Positions 12,579 through 24,669 of a stretch of 64,000 bases of DNA are shown here, piece by piece. The DNA is taken from contig OZ037772.1 of the NCBI GenBank assembly GCA_964035545.1, forward strand, positions 11,659,818 to 11,723,817, read 5' to 3'. Numbering within the stretch: position 1 is the first letter of the stretch; every line of letters begins with the position of its first letter. Below the pieces are notes generated by a model. It was not told the origin of the DNA. It saw only the letters and a program-made list of their open reading frames with translations, and did not search any database. Source of the DNA: Bugula neritina (lineage: Eukaryota > Bryozoa > Gymnolaemata > Cheilostomatida > Bugulidae). The position numbers and the translations under genes were made by a program.

Positions 12579-14523
12579 CTAATTCAAACTTTCAACAATG
12601 TTATCGTTACTATCAGCTGCTTTGCTAGTGGCACCAGGAGTGAAGTCATCTGTAGACTCTTCAGCCGTGGGTCTGCTATCGTCACCAGTGTTGGTTCCAC
12701 TGGCACTTGGTGCAGGAGAAGCTGCATTCATACCATGAGAGCTGACAGATCCTGAGCTATCAGTGGCCAGAAGTGAGGGACGAGAAGCTGATAGCCCAAC
12801 TGTGCTACTAGTTTCATCAGCAGAATTATACCAAACAAAAGACCCAGTCTGGTCTTGGGTGTCAGCAGGTAGATTCTGGAGGTTAACATCTGGAGCTCGA
12901 CTTTTGCTGGTTAGTCCACCTCTTTTTGAAATTTTCTCAATTGTACCTTTAGAAATTTAAAAAAGTAACAATTATAAATATAAGCCCTGTGTAGACTTTA
13001 TTCTGCTGTGTAGCATTACAGAGATATAGTAAAGTATAAGGGCATTATATAGTAACTCAAGGCTTTCTGCTTGTCGTATGCAAACTCTTATAAAAATAAA
13101 TCACCGATTCACAGAATCTTACAGAGCTCACTAACCAAAATCAAAAAATGGTAAACTTAAAATATACCCTTTCTTGCAACAGTTCTACAGTCTTTAATTC
13201 AAATTAAATAAGTTGAAATTATATGGTAAAATGTTTATTGTTCTCAATTTCTTAGCTTATGAGTTAATGTATTATCTTTGTTGCCAGCATGCTTTTAACA
13301 ATTAAATTCAGTTTTAATCATTTGAAGTTCAATTGTTGGTATTTTGGTTAAAGCAAACCAACGTCTTTTCAATTTTATTAGATTAACTATTTTAATTGCT
13401 AGAGGAATTGGAACTATAGCACTTATAGGCAGAAGAATAAGAACTAGTAGAACAAAAAATAAGTACTTGTGTCTATGCATTGGAAGACAAAACAAACTTC
13501 AATCAGAATGCAGGACATGCAGGTACCTAGAGCCAGAGATGTCAAGTATATTGGAGCTATTGAGCAGAAAACTGGAAATGTGACTGCAGGGAAGTAAAGA
13601 GAAGAGTGCCGGCAAGCTGGAGTAAGTAAAACAATGTTTTGGACATTGTATGTGACAAAAATGTTGAAAGGAAAGATATACAGTAGAAAAGTAAATATGA
13701 GATTTAGAAAAAGTGGAACTGATGAAGGGCTGGAAGGCTGACATATAATAGAAGTTGTCACACCAGCAATGGGAGTGACAAGGATGAACAGAGATAAGTA
13801 CAACAGGTCATTAGCGGGTGTGGAATAGATTGGAGAATAGCTGAGAACGTTTAGACTGAGGTGGTATGCTCATGTGCTGAGAAGAAATAAAGACTATGTG
13901 GGAAAAACAGTTATAAGAAAAAGAGACTATAAGGGTGAATGATGCAAAGAGACCCTAGAAGATAATAAGCTACTTATAATACAAAGAAAAAGGGCGTTTT
14001 TAAAATATACTAAGTTATGGTCAATATTGCATAATATTTAGACCTTAAGAATTATGCACTATCTGTATCAATGAATATAAGAAATCAGTATATATAAGAA
14101 AAAACCCTTTTTAGATATCTACTTGTCACTTTTTATAACAGAAGGCTATGTAGGGACAGATGTTTGAAAATTTGTAAAATGGTAGAATTATATATTATAG
14201 ATACAGTGCAATTAGATTTAATGTTTTTCTAGTTGGTTCAGAATATGAAGTTGAATATACCATTTGTGTTGTTAATTAGCAGTTCCATCACTTGATAGGC
14301 TACCACAGTGTTTGCAGGTATTTTCATTGTATGGGTTATGTCCTGGTTTTGCTCGATCGTTATGCTAGAATCTTTATCCACTTTCTCTTCCGTGTTGTTA
14401 GATGACATCTAGAATAAGAAAGAATATTGATATAGTCATATTTAAAATAACAAGTAGTTTATGTAAAGTGAAAGTTTTCATGGAATACAATTTTAATCTG
14501 ACAGCAGAAAGAGAAAAAGCATT

Positions 14524-14554
<31 letters not shown>

Positions 14555-16465
14555 ACACACACACGCACACGCACACACACCCACGCACTCGTGCACGCAC
14601 ACACATGTGCGTATGTATATATGTACTTACATATATATGTATGTACATATATTATATGTACGTACATAATTGTATATAAATATATATAAATATAAATATT
14701 ATATGACAATCAATGAAAAAAACAAATTGAAGTTTGGTATATTCTTTTAGTGATTGAGTTGTAAAATAGTTAAATTACTTTTAGTGGAAGAAGTACTTAA
14801 GCTGTGAAACGCAGCCTCTAAAAGCTGCATAATATTACTACAACATTCGGTATGCAGGTATCATTTCTGTTTTATTGTTTTCATTGTTTATGAACAAAGA
14901 AAACAATAAAACATGCAGAAACAGTATAAAAAGAAATGCAGTAGCATTCTATGCTTTTGTAAGATGATACCCGCAACTCTTTGTAGATGTGAGGTTGTTA
15001 TTCAAAATAAAAGTTATGAGAACCAAAGAAGTGCCAGATAGTGTGACAATAGCTCTGTTTGTCATTTTTTGAAATTCATTGAATTAGCCCCTACATTGGA
15101 ATCAATAGCCATTTTCCGCAATTCTAAGCATGAAATTTATCATATCTTTCATGAATTAGTATGCTTACTGGACATACCCTAATTTCATTGCCATGTCATC
15201 GCCGTATTGTGATTGTGATTGGTTGCCTCACTATTGAATAGCTGATAAATTAAATATCCATAACCTAGTTTTCGATGACTATAATTAATAGCAACGTTTA
15301 GTAATTGATATATTTTATATTTATAATAGTTACAAAGTATATTAGTATATATACTCTATCAATTTTAATTTTGAAACTAATTGCTTGTGTGTTGAAAACA
15401 TAGAAGCATGCAACAGAATAGCTTACGCACATTAGCTTTGACCTCAGGTTTGGCATAGACAGTTAGGATAGTCTCTGTGACAGTCACCACATAGCCTGTG
15501 ATCACTGCTATTGCTGGGTTTCCAATTTTGAATCGAGAGGTGTTTTCTATGCAGTCCTGGACCAATGGATGAGCCAGTTTCAATTTCCTACAGGTTAGTA
15601 CAAACTACTTTATAAATCATATACAATAAATAATATGTTTATTTTGCAAAGGTTTATCGATACGAAATTCATTAAATCACTCTTTTTTAATTGCAATTTT
15701 GTTTGACTCTTATTCGATTATCGGAATAAAGTTGTACAACTTTATCGTTGTAGATGCATTTAACAGGCTTATGTCATTAGAATACACATATCAAGCATAA
15801 TATGTTTTTGAATTAAATTTGTTAAAATGTGTCTGTTTAGTTAAATAATTTTCACATAAAACTAATTCTTATACATAATATTCTTAACTTTGAAATGTAA
15901 ATATTATAATTATACTTTTGATTAAAAGAATTGGTGAAGGGGCCAAGTTCGACTTGCTTAAGGAGACATTGCCCGAAATCTGCATTCCAGTCAACAGATT
16001 TGACGCCATCCAGGTTAATGTTCATTATGCTCATAAGTTGACCTTTGATCTTAGAGGTGACCTTCAGCTTACTGCTGCAGTTATGGGATCCCAAGTCTTT
16101 AGTCTGCCACTTTTGGCTACTCTGAAACACCAGTACTAAGAAGAAAAAATTCAATTTTGATATTTTACCAACAATCCCAGTATATATGGCAAAACACTGG
16201 TGCTTTCAATTTTATAGTTTTTTGTTTAATAAACAAATTAATTCACTAATTTAGTTTATGACTTAGTTTATGCTAATTTTACCAAATCAAGAGAAGAAGC
16301 CATCAAGTCGTTGATAGTATAGCTGGTTACGGTGTGGGAGCCTGAACGGTCTCTTTCTACCATGGAAAAGGGCTTGACGTCTGATGAAGAGGCAAGCGAA
16401 GAGCAAGGAAAGAACTCATTGGCTGAAAGCTGCTCGCAAAGATACCTTGTTACCAAGCTAAACAT
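12579..16465 (-). CDS. Gasdermin-like protein G1 (5 coding exons, 353 aa)
   Basis: Exons: 16465-16283, 16121-15916, 15587-15431, 14408-14261, 12946-12579; 1062 nt in frame. Residues 1 to about 235 match the gasdermin pore-forming N-terminal domain by pattern. A start MFSLVTRYL with the following PCSSLAS parallels the gasdermin opening. NLDGVKSVDWNADFG precedes a KQVEL segment, and IPANTVVAYQVMELLI parallels the IPAATTIAYGVIEL stretch of GSDME. The family forms membrane pores from cleaved N-terminal domains. No helical autoinhibitory C-terminal domain follows. Instead there is about 120 aa of Ser/Thr/Asp-rich, probably disordered sequence ending ESLN. The stop arises from a local insertion relative to G2 and G3. 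The acceptor just before the start Met implies a leader exon, probably ending at 16693. A LINE relic and microsatellites sit in the introns. Assignment is by eye. Confidence 0.72.
13500..13960 (+). mobile_element. Degenerate LINE reverse-transcriptase fragment
   Basis: In broken plus-strand frames one can read peptides typical of the C-terminal end of non-LTR reverse transcriptases: VKYIGAIEQK, then MLKGKIYSRKV, then MGVTRMNRDKYNR, then FRLRWYAHVLRRNKDYVG. The order is right, but several stops and frame changes separate the pieces, so it is a dead copy. It lies antisense in the G1 intron between coding exons 4 and 5. Confidence 0.7.
14523..14612. repeat. (CA)n microsatellite with CG variants
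   Basis: About 90 bp of CACACA/CACGCA repeats, followed by a TATATGTACG-rich stretch to about 14700. It sits just upstream of G1 coding exon 4, on the acceptor side. Reading frames across it are repeat artefacts. Confidence 0.95.
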
Positions 16466-16526
16466 TATCTAAACAAAAACAACATTTGTGATCTTTAGCA
16501 ATCATAAATGTTCAGGCAGGAACATC

Positions 16527-16605
16527 ACACACACACACATATATAACACACATATATAACACACATATATAACACACATATGTAACATACATATATAACA
16601 CAGAC
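16527..16605. repeat. 13-bp tandem repeat ACACATATATAAC
   Basis: About five units of ACACATATATAAC lie between G1 coding exon 1 and its presumed leader exon. A related (ACACATGC)n stretch occurs at about 17073-17114. Confidence 0.85.
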
Positions 16606-16692
16606 TGTTGTTTTGTTATTTATAACATATTGAACAAATCCACAAATCAAATTAGCTGCACTTTTAGTTTTAATTGTAATAAATATACTTAC

Positions 16693-16750
16693 TGCAACTT
16701 GAAGTGTTGAGCCGTATCAAATTTTGTGTCTCTAGATACTTCTACTTGTG
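16693..16750 (-). other. Probable 5' leader exon of gasdermin G1
   Basis: The sequence GGCTCAACACTTCAAG followed by TTGCA and the donor GTAAGT matches the leader exons inferred for G2 (ending 22510) and G3 (ending 30235). G1 has five extra bases before its donor, which breaks any continuous reading into the start Met, so here it is best seen as 5' untranslated. The upstream limit is not determined. Confidence 0.45.
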
Positions 16751-16769
16751 ATGGGTAAGTCACACAAAT

Positions 16770-18119
16770 AAATTTAAACAGCTTCTAATCATCTAGTTAC
16801 AGCCCCTATCTGCTGAGTTCTATTGGTGCCTTGCACAAGTACTTGCATGCCTCACTGCATTTCAATAAGAATGTATAATGTACAGTACTAGGAACTGACA
16901 ACTCCAACAACATGTATCTGAAAACTTATTCCCTCCAAGTATATGGTAATATTATATTGATATAAAAGAAGTTATTGTAATATGGCAATAAGTAATTTAA
17001 ATACGTTTATATATATACATATACATTTATATATTATATACATACATTTATATACATATATTTGTATTATACACGCACACACATGCACACACATGCACAC
17101 ACATGCACACACATAAACAATAAAGAAGCATATGTGATCATATTTCTAACATAATAATTAAACAACATACTTGTATATGTAAAATATCTATACTGCATTC
17201 ATAACACAGAAAATTAATTGATAATTTTATATATTTTTCAACCTTTTAGTAAAGTTTTAAATATTCGAATAAAATATTAAGTTACACGCATATATTTAAA
17301 GCACATTTTGACAACCTTTCATCTTAATTGAGTATTTCAACCCACTCTTTATCTTGATCATATTGATGTTGTGTCAAAATTAAAGCTGCTTTCACATTCA
17401 CTAAGCTATTAGCTTTCACGCATACATATAATACAATAGATCTAAAACGCATCAGGTGTGTTCTATAAGCTATCACCATATCAACAAGCTTATGTTCTCT
17501 ACGTGAGAATATAATTATAAGTTTAAAAATAACCAAACATGCTATGATTTTCATTGAGAATAAATTTATTTACTATAGAAGCAAAAGTATAGAACAAATA
17601 TTTAAAAAAAAGTTGACTAATCAAACTAAGATTTTTTAGACTATAGAAAATCTGTCTAATTACATGAGTTTATTAGACCCTAAGACATATAACATGATTC
17701 TAAATTTCCTCTCCATGTATAAGTAACTCTTACACTTAGTATATTAATGAAAGTGAAGTAGGAAATTGTATGCTATACTTCACCTGCAACTTTTCTAGCC
17801 CTAACCTCTTGGTGTGGAGGAGAGAGATAAGAGCTCCTCTTTAACTCTGAATTCTTAGGGAATCTGCTTTTATAGTTCCACAAATTGGCTGATACTTTTG
17901 AAACTCAAATTTTAAGCTAAGCATGTTATAAAGGTTAATATAGAACTTTTCAAACATACATATAGTAATATTATTGCATTGAATGTTTGTTAGAATAGAC
18001 ACATTGTTTAAAACTTTAGCAGTACTTTAAATAGCTGAAACACTTTTGCTAAACATAAGTTCTTTCATTTGACAGTTAACTATTATTTCCATTCGATGTA
18101 GCAGCCCGATTGGAGTTCT
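16770..18119. other. Spacer between G1 and G2, no gene seen
   Basis: AT-rich DNA with TA- and CA-rich microsatellites (about 17005-17115). The part from about 17520 parallels the 3' flanks of the other two gasdermin copies. No convincing exon was found. Confidence 0.5.
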
Positions 18120-19930
18120 TTATCCTGTTAGTTCCCCCGATTTACTTCCCAGCTTTACTGAAAGAATTAATAAACAAATGTTATTAGTACTTTTTTAAAT
18201 AAGACCATCTGGTCAATTTTACTAAAAGCATTTCCATGTTTGTTGGTCTAAAATTTTGAACTATCTATAATAGTGCAAAAATAAAGAGAAACTTTACTCT
18301 AAATTGAAAAAATAGTGAAAAAGTTTTTTTTTCAGCTTTTAACCTGCTCTTTAAATCAAAACTCCTAAAGACAAATTAAGAACTTGAACTCTTGAAATTT
18401 CTTCAATTCTCCAATTTTGTTGTAAACTTATAGTAGTAATTAAAGTTTGAAGCTAGTGCAGTTTTTTAAACAAATAGTCTCCCATTTGCCTGTAAAATGA
18501 ATCACAATTTCACGAAAGCTTTCAAGTAGCGGGCCAAAGTCATGTGGTATTCTTATTTCTCTTTAAATCTTTACCACTTCTGAAAGAACCAAAAGCTAGC
18601 AGCAAAAAACTAAGATGCTTACAAACTTTATGCTCTGTGGTTCTAAGAAATCAATAGTAATCCATATAAACATCTACTCAATTTAAAATTGCCTGTCTTG
18701 CAAGCACAATTTGGCCAAAGGTAAAATACTAAATAATTTAAAATACAGTTTTTATACAGCAACAGGATGTGACATATTACCTAACTTCAAACTTTCAGCA
18801 ATGTTGTCGTTGCTATCAGCCGACTTGTTGGTGGAATCAGGAGTGAAGCGTTCTGTAGATTCATCATCGTAACCTTCTCTATCTGTGTCTCTACTAGCCT
18901 CACCAGAAGCAGCTGTCAATGCAGTGAGACAGCTAGTGCCACCAGACTCACCTTCGGTGCCGAGGTTGGTTCCACTAGCACTTGGTGCGAGAGAAGCTGC
19001 ATTCATACCATGAGAGCTGACAGATTCTGAGCTATCAGTGGTCAGAAGTGAGGGACGAGAAGCTGATGGCCCAACTGTGCTACTAGTTTTATCAGCGGAA
19101 TTAGACCAAACAGAAGATCCAGCCCAATCTTGTGTGCCAGAGGGTAGATTCTGGAGGTTACTATTTGAAGCTCGACTTCTGCTGGTTAGTCCACCTCTCT
19201 TTGAAATCTCCTCAATTGTACCTATTTAAAGAAATAAAAATTAAACAAAACAAAGATAGTTATTCATAAAAACAAGTGTGGCATATAAAAGTTGTTTGTA
19301 TCAGAATATGAAACTAACCATCTTTGCTGTTAATCAGAAGCTCCATAACTTGGTAAGCAACCACAGTCTCTGCCGGTATTGTCATTATGTGTGTAATGTC
19401 AACTTCATGGTCGTAATGAGCGTTTGGATCCTTTGCAGCCTCTTCTTCTGTTTTGTAGAATGACATCTAAAAAGTGGTGATGAAGTTTGAGTTGTAATCA
19501 AAGTGATAGCTATGATGTTAGACAGAAACGTCTGTACAAATTTCAACTGAATAGGTTTAGAGGAAATAGCTTTTGTCATTGTTTTAATTGTGCTTCTATA
19601 TAATCATAATGATTTATATTGCCAATTTTTAGCAATTAATATAAATTTAAAAGAACCATGAACAGTAAGGTGATGCTTCAATAGCATATACAATAATGAG
19701 TGACCTTGTGATCATTTGGCAGTCCATACATACGCACATTTATTTTTACTTCTGGTTTGGTACAGACAGTTAAATTAGTCTCCGAGACAGTCACCACATA
19801 GCCTGTGATCACTGCTATTGCTGGGTTGCCGAATTGGAATCGAGATGTGTTTTCTATGCAATCTTGAATCAATGGATGAGCCAGTTTCAATTTCCTGTAG
19901 AGAAGTTACAAACTAATGTATAACTATTAT

Positions 19931-19984
<54 letters not shown>

Positions 19985-21133
19985 GTATATGTATATGTAT
20001 ATATGCATATATATTAAATATATTTACAACATGGTGTAAATAATACATATATATTATTATATATAATGATATGGTAAAATAATTTATTGTTTAATTATGG
20101 CTTTTTTATATACGTAGTAGAGAAGTAACAAAAAATGTTATGGTTTGTAATAATATATATTGTTTTATGATTGTTTTTATCACATATATAACTAATAGTG
20201 GTTTAATTATTTGCTGTCCAATGCAACTGCCATGCCAAAAAATATTCAAAGTCACTGTATGTCATAAAAATATTTGCATTCAATAAGTTTTTACTGATGC
20301 ATTTGAAAAAATATGCTACCATTTGATTTAAATTGTTTTTCAAATAGCTCTTACTTAGCAAATTATTTTAACCTGTGAAATGAGAAAATTGTACTTACTT
20401 TTGATTAAAATGATTAATGAAGGGGCCAAGTTCGACTTGCTTGAAAAGACATTGCCCGAAATCTGCATCCCAGTCAACAGACTTGACGCCATCCAAGCTA
20501 ATGTTCATTATGCTCATAAGTTGACCTTTGATCTTAGAAGTGACTTTCAGCTTACTGCTGCAGCTATGGGATCCCAAGTCTTTAGTCTGCCATTTTTGGT
20601 TACTCTGAAACACCAGTACTAAGAAGAAACTGCTGAATTTATATTGTCATGGCATAGAAAGAGAGCTGTTTTAGTCATTTATCCTAAAATAATGTTAAAT
20701 ATATACCAAGTTTATACTAAATTTTACCAATTTTTTTTAATAATTTAGATATACTATGTCCATACTTATTTACCAAATAAAGAATAAGTTTACCAAGTTT
20801 TTAGCCCTGTGTCAGATATATTTATATTAAAAAGTTATTTATTAAATATATACTCATAAGTTTATACTAAATTTTACCAAATTTTTTATATCTTGTATAT
20901 TATGCTTATACTTGATTCACACATTTAAAAAAGATGACTGAGTTTACCAAGTCTTGAGGGCTAACCATCAAATCTTTGATGGTATAGCTGGTCACAGTGT
21001 ACTGACCCAATCGATCTCTTTCTACCATAGAGAATGGCTTGATATCTGTAGAAGATGCGAGGGAAGAGCAGGGAATGAACTCATTGCCCGAGATCTGTTT
21101 AGAAAGATACGCTACTGCAATGTTGAACATCAT
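18120..21133 (-). CDS. Gasdermin-like protein G2 (6 coding exons, 391 aa)
   Basis: Exons: 21133-20948, 20604-20399, 19894-19738, 19466-19319, 19221-18781, 18157-18120; 1176 nt in frame. Exons 2-4 have exactly the lengths of G1 and G3 (206, 157, 148 nt) and exon 1 matches G3 (186 nt). The N-terminal region has the same gasdermin landmarks: FIPCSSLASSTDIKPFSMV, then a LDGVKSVDWDADFGQC strand, AIAVITGYVVTVSETNLTV, and IPAETVVAYQVMELLINSKD. Exon 5 encodes about 147 aa of Ser/Thr/Gly-rich linker, the longest of the three through an extra block around GTEGESGGTSCLTALTAA. The last exon has small insertions against G1 and G3 and stops after GSKSGELTG, losing the basic tail. No autoinhibitory domain is visible. 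Start: first of two Mets directly after the acceptor. Confidence 0.75.
19935..20015. repeat. (TA)n microsatellite
   Basis: About 45 bp of pure TA followed by TATATG variants, in the G2 intron between coding exons 2 and 3. Confidence 0.95.
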
Positions 21134-22509
21134 CTAAAACAAAAAAATTAATATTAGTATAATTATATTAATAAGATTAATTAGTTATAGTATTAATAGT
21201 AATACACAACTATAGTTGTGGTCCTTAGCAATAATTATTGTCCATTTTGAGGAAAATTTTAGTATTTTGCAGTAATCAATTAATAAATATGCATCGTAAA
21301 TAAGCGCAAATTAGCTGCTTTACTGTAAATTATTTATAATAAAACACCTAGCTTAAACTATAGATATACTGCAGGCATTTTGTTATTACTGTATTGAGCC
21401 AGCAGTATAATTAATAGCTAGTTGTGGCTGAGACTTTTAACAATAATTATCCAACCAGCAGGAGAATTAGTTAATGCCACCCTTAAATCTTGTAGTAATA
21501 TGCTACGTGACAAGTCTAAGTAATGCAGAGGATTTAGTAGGACTTTATCACTTTACCCATGAAGGAAGATGCAGTACGTATTGATATACACATTTGTTGA
21601 TTTAAAGCTAAAGAAAAAAAGTGGAAAGGATAAAAGGAGTCAGATAAGTGAATATAAAATGTAGTAAGTAGTAGAAATTGCAATGGAGTAAGTAATAGAG
21701 TAAGTATAATAGGGTAAGTAATATAATATAAAAAGTTACTAAATAAGTTCTATAATAGGCAATTAGGTAATTCAAATATCCTACTGGTATATATACTACT
21801 GATACTGAGATAATAGCCCGTCTATAAGCGGCACTTCTTTCATATGAATATAGTATCTTTATCAACGCATAGGCCAACATCAACAGTATTGCAGAGAAAC
21901 TGTTTGCTGAAAAGCACTAATAACAAAGTGCTATCTTTAACTCTAAGTAGAACAAATTTTCTATATCAGTTGGTCCTAGTAGGCGTAGTTGTAGAATGTA
22001 GATAAAGGGAAAAGATAATATGTTATATAGATAAAAGACAGGGTTAAGTGAGCAGCTGCAGAATTTTATAACCAAATTAAAAACTTATGAGCTCTGAAAT
22101 CTTTTCACAATTTTACTGCACCTATAGAAAGATACGTCACTAATTATTATGCTAATAGCACTGCTAGTAGTACTAGGTATACTCCAGTCCTTAGTGAATT
22201 AGTAAAACTACTAATAGTAATATACTTACATATGGTATTAGTTATACTGCGCTACCTAGTATATTAGTAGTATATATTATAAGTATTAGTATTACTATCA
22301 TTAATTTAGCAGATTAGAGATAATTAAAAACTAAACTACTGCAATCTTGTATAAGAATACATTGAGCTTAAATAAGTGTAGCACAAGCAATTGAATCTAA
22401 TTTATAGCTATGCAAAAAGTTCAAAACAATTAAAGCACATACCTATATATCTATGCATCATAATAATTGCATTTAATGTTGTTTTCATAATTATTAGTAG
22501 TTATCTCAC

Positions 22510-22560
22510 CTTGAAATGTTGCGCTGGAAAGAGTGCTGGTGCCTTCAAACCCTTATATAC
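22510..22560 (-). other. Leader exon or TATA promoter of gasdermin G2
   Basis: Two readings fit. As an exon, 22560-22510 is bordered by TTGCAG and GTGAGA, is 51 nt long and is open in frame with the start Met, reading KAPALFPAQHFK before it. As a promoter, TATATAAG at 22559-22552 would place a transcription start near 22525-22530, making the rest 5' untranslated leader. The block is shared with G3, where TPDLFPAQHCK can be read but TATATAAG has become GTGTAAGG and an in-frame stop lies just upstream. I favour the leader/promoter reading because gasdermins normally begin at the MFxxA motif. Confidence 0.45.
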
Positions 22561-24669
22561 CTGCAATATATTATAAATTAGTAGTTCACACAGCTAAGTA
22601 TATGACTGATAGTCAGCTTATAAATAACTAGCTAATGAAAGCATGTTTGTGATAGATACTAAGATAACTATCAGTGCCCATAACCATCACTGCCTTCCTA
22701 TAAAAGTGTATATTTTATCTGCAAGCTCAAGCATTATATATCACTATCAATGACATATTGCTTCAAGTGCAATATTGATACAGGCCTGTCAACCCATGAT
22801 CACAGCGCATATTGTAACCAATGTAAAAAGTCAATTAGAGAAAATATTGCTTCCATTATTCTATAACAAAAAATAACTGTAAATTACTTCAATATTAATG
22901 TTTATAAATAAAATAAGGATGTGCATAAAGATAGAATTTGTAGTAAACTATTTTGCTGTTTCATTTGGCAAAGGTGGGAATTGAGTTTTTAGCTTTAAGA
23001 CTTGACCATGCTACAAAGCTCAGTCTTTGAAAGTTTCATCTTACAATTATAAGCATAGTAACATGTAGTTATAAACTGATGTATGCCCCATCAAGATAAT
23101 AATATGACTCTATGCTAAGCGCTGATTGCAGAAAAATAAGATTTAAGAGGCAAGAAAATAGAAATGACTGGATTCTGATTGAGCAGGCAACTCTTTGAAT
23201 AATAAAAAAGCTAAAGCAGTAGGTGTTATCTTATTGTAAACATAGTAGATAAAAACACTTGTATTTGAACTATACAATATCTATATTATGTTCATGTAAA
23301 TTTTAAAATCAGATAATTTATGTAATTCTGTTGACTTAAAACCAAACTTTTAAAATATAATTTGATATCAGAATATAAGTTTCCCTTTATAACATATGTA
23401 TATTATTGTCACAACTTAGTGCATGTTGGGAACATGTATTTATAAATAATATAAATTTTGTCTTCTTTATTATAATTGTATAGATGTTGTGTCAATTTAA
23501 ATTACTTTTATATTCAATTTGGGAAACTAAATTACACATGTATATAACATAGATGTGCATTAGGTGTATAAAATATAAGCTATGAATATTCTAACACACA
23601 TATATGCTTTCTTTATTGAAATAAAATAAGTATCCAAAAGTATCCAAACATGCTACAATTTTCATTGACAATAATTTTTTTTAAAAAGCAATGACTATAG
23701 CAGAATATAAATAGATGTATAAATATAATGATTTGTCCTTTTATTAGACACAACTAACAAGTCCCTATAAGGGATTACATAATAATTTGTACATATAGTC
23801 TTAGTATAAGTGAAGTGTTAAGATATATGCTACATTGAACCAAAAACCTTTCTAGCCCTATTTCAGCAAATTTGACGGGGAGGAGTATGTAAGAGCCTCT
23901 CTTCAACTAGCTGCCATTCTTTCACATCTAATTTTACAACTAAACATTTTTTGATACCTTTGAAACTCAAACTTCATATTATATGCTCGACATAAAACCC
24001 CATAGAGACTATATATTAGGCCACGTAGTGATGTTGTCACACTAAATGTTTGTTGGAATAGACATGGTGTTTAAAACTGTAGCAAATGCTCTAAATAGCT
24101 AAATCATACTTTGTTAAACATAAATTATTTGGTTTAAACAGTTTAATGTCAATTGACCGTTAACTATTTGTTACATTTGGTGTATTTATAGTAGAATTTT
24201 GGATTCAAAATAACTAGGAAGATAATATTATAACTCCTTATGCTGTGAGAGATGAGAGGAGTTTTTGGGGTTTATGAAGAATAGCTTTATTGTAGTAATA
24301 TAGTAAGGTACTTGTACGCGAGCTCTAGCTTATATAGGGGCAAAAATCTTCGTAAAAAAACTCTAAAACGGAACTCCGGTACCTAGTTAATCTTAAGCAA
24401 ACGCAAAACAACTTGAAAAGTTAGTGTGACGCAACAACAATAAAAAACTAATTTATTAAAATTGTCCATCTAAAGAACATATCATGAATATTATTGCAAT
24501 TAAACAAACTTGTTTTTATTTTATTAGCTAACACAACCTGCAATGATTTTCGTTGCTTTTATTTTGGAGTTGTCTACGTTAACTTCATTACACAGAAAGT
24601 TTAATTGTGATAATAACACAAATAGTTAATTCATTCTAGAACTTTCCAGAGCATTACAATTTTCCAGAT
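22561..24669. other. Spacer between G2 and G3, no gene seen
   Basis: AT-rich. The stretch 22600-23200 is clearly related to 30300-31100 upstream of G3, and 23200-24200 to the downstream flank of G1. A plausible minus-strand poly(A) signal for G3 (AATAAA) lies at 24515-24520, about 150 bases past its stop. An open frame of unknown meaning was not found. Confidence 0.55.

Noticed and set aside
13344..13583. Plus-strand frame of 79 codons with basic residues
   Set aside because: No splice or motif support; it overlaps the degenerate LINE, whose real reading needs several frame changes.
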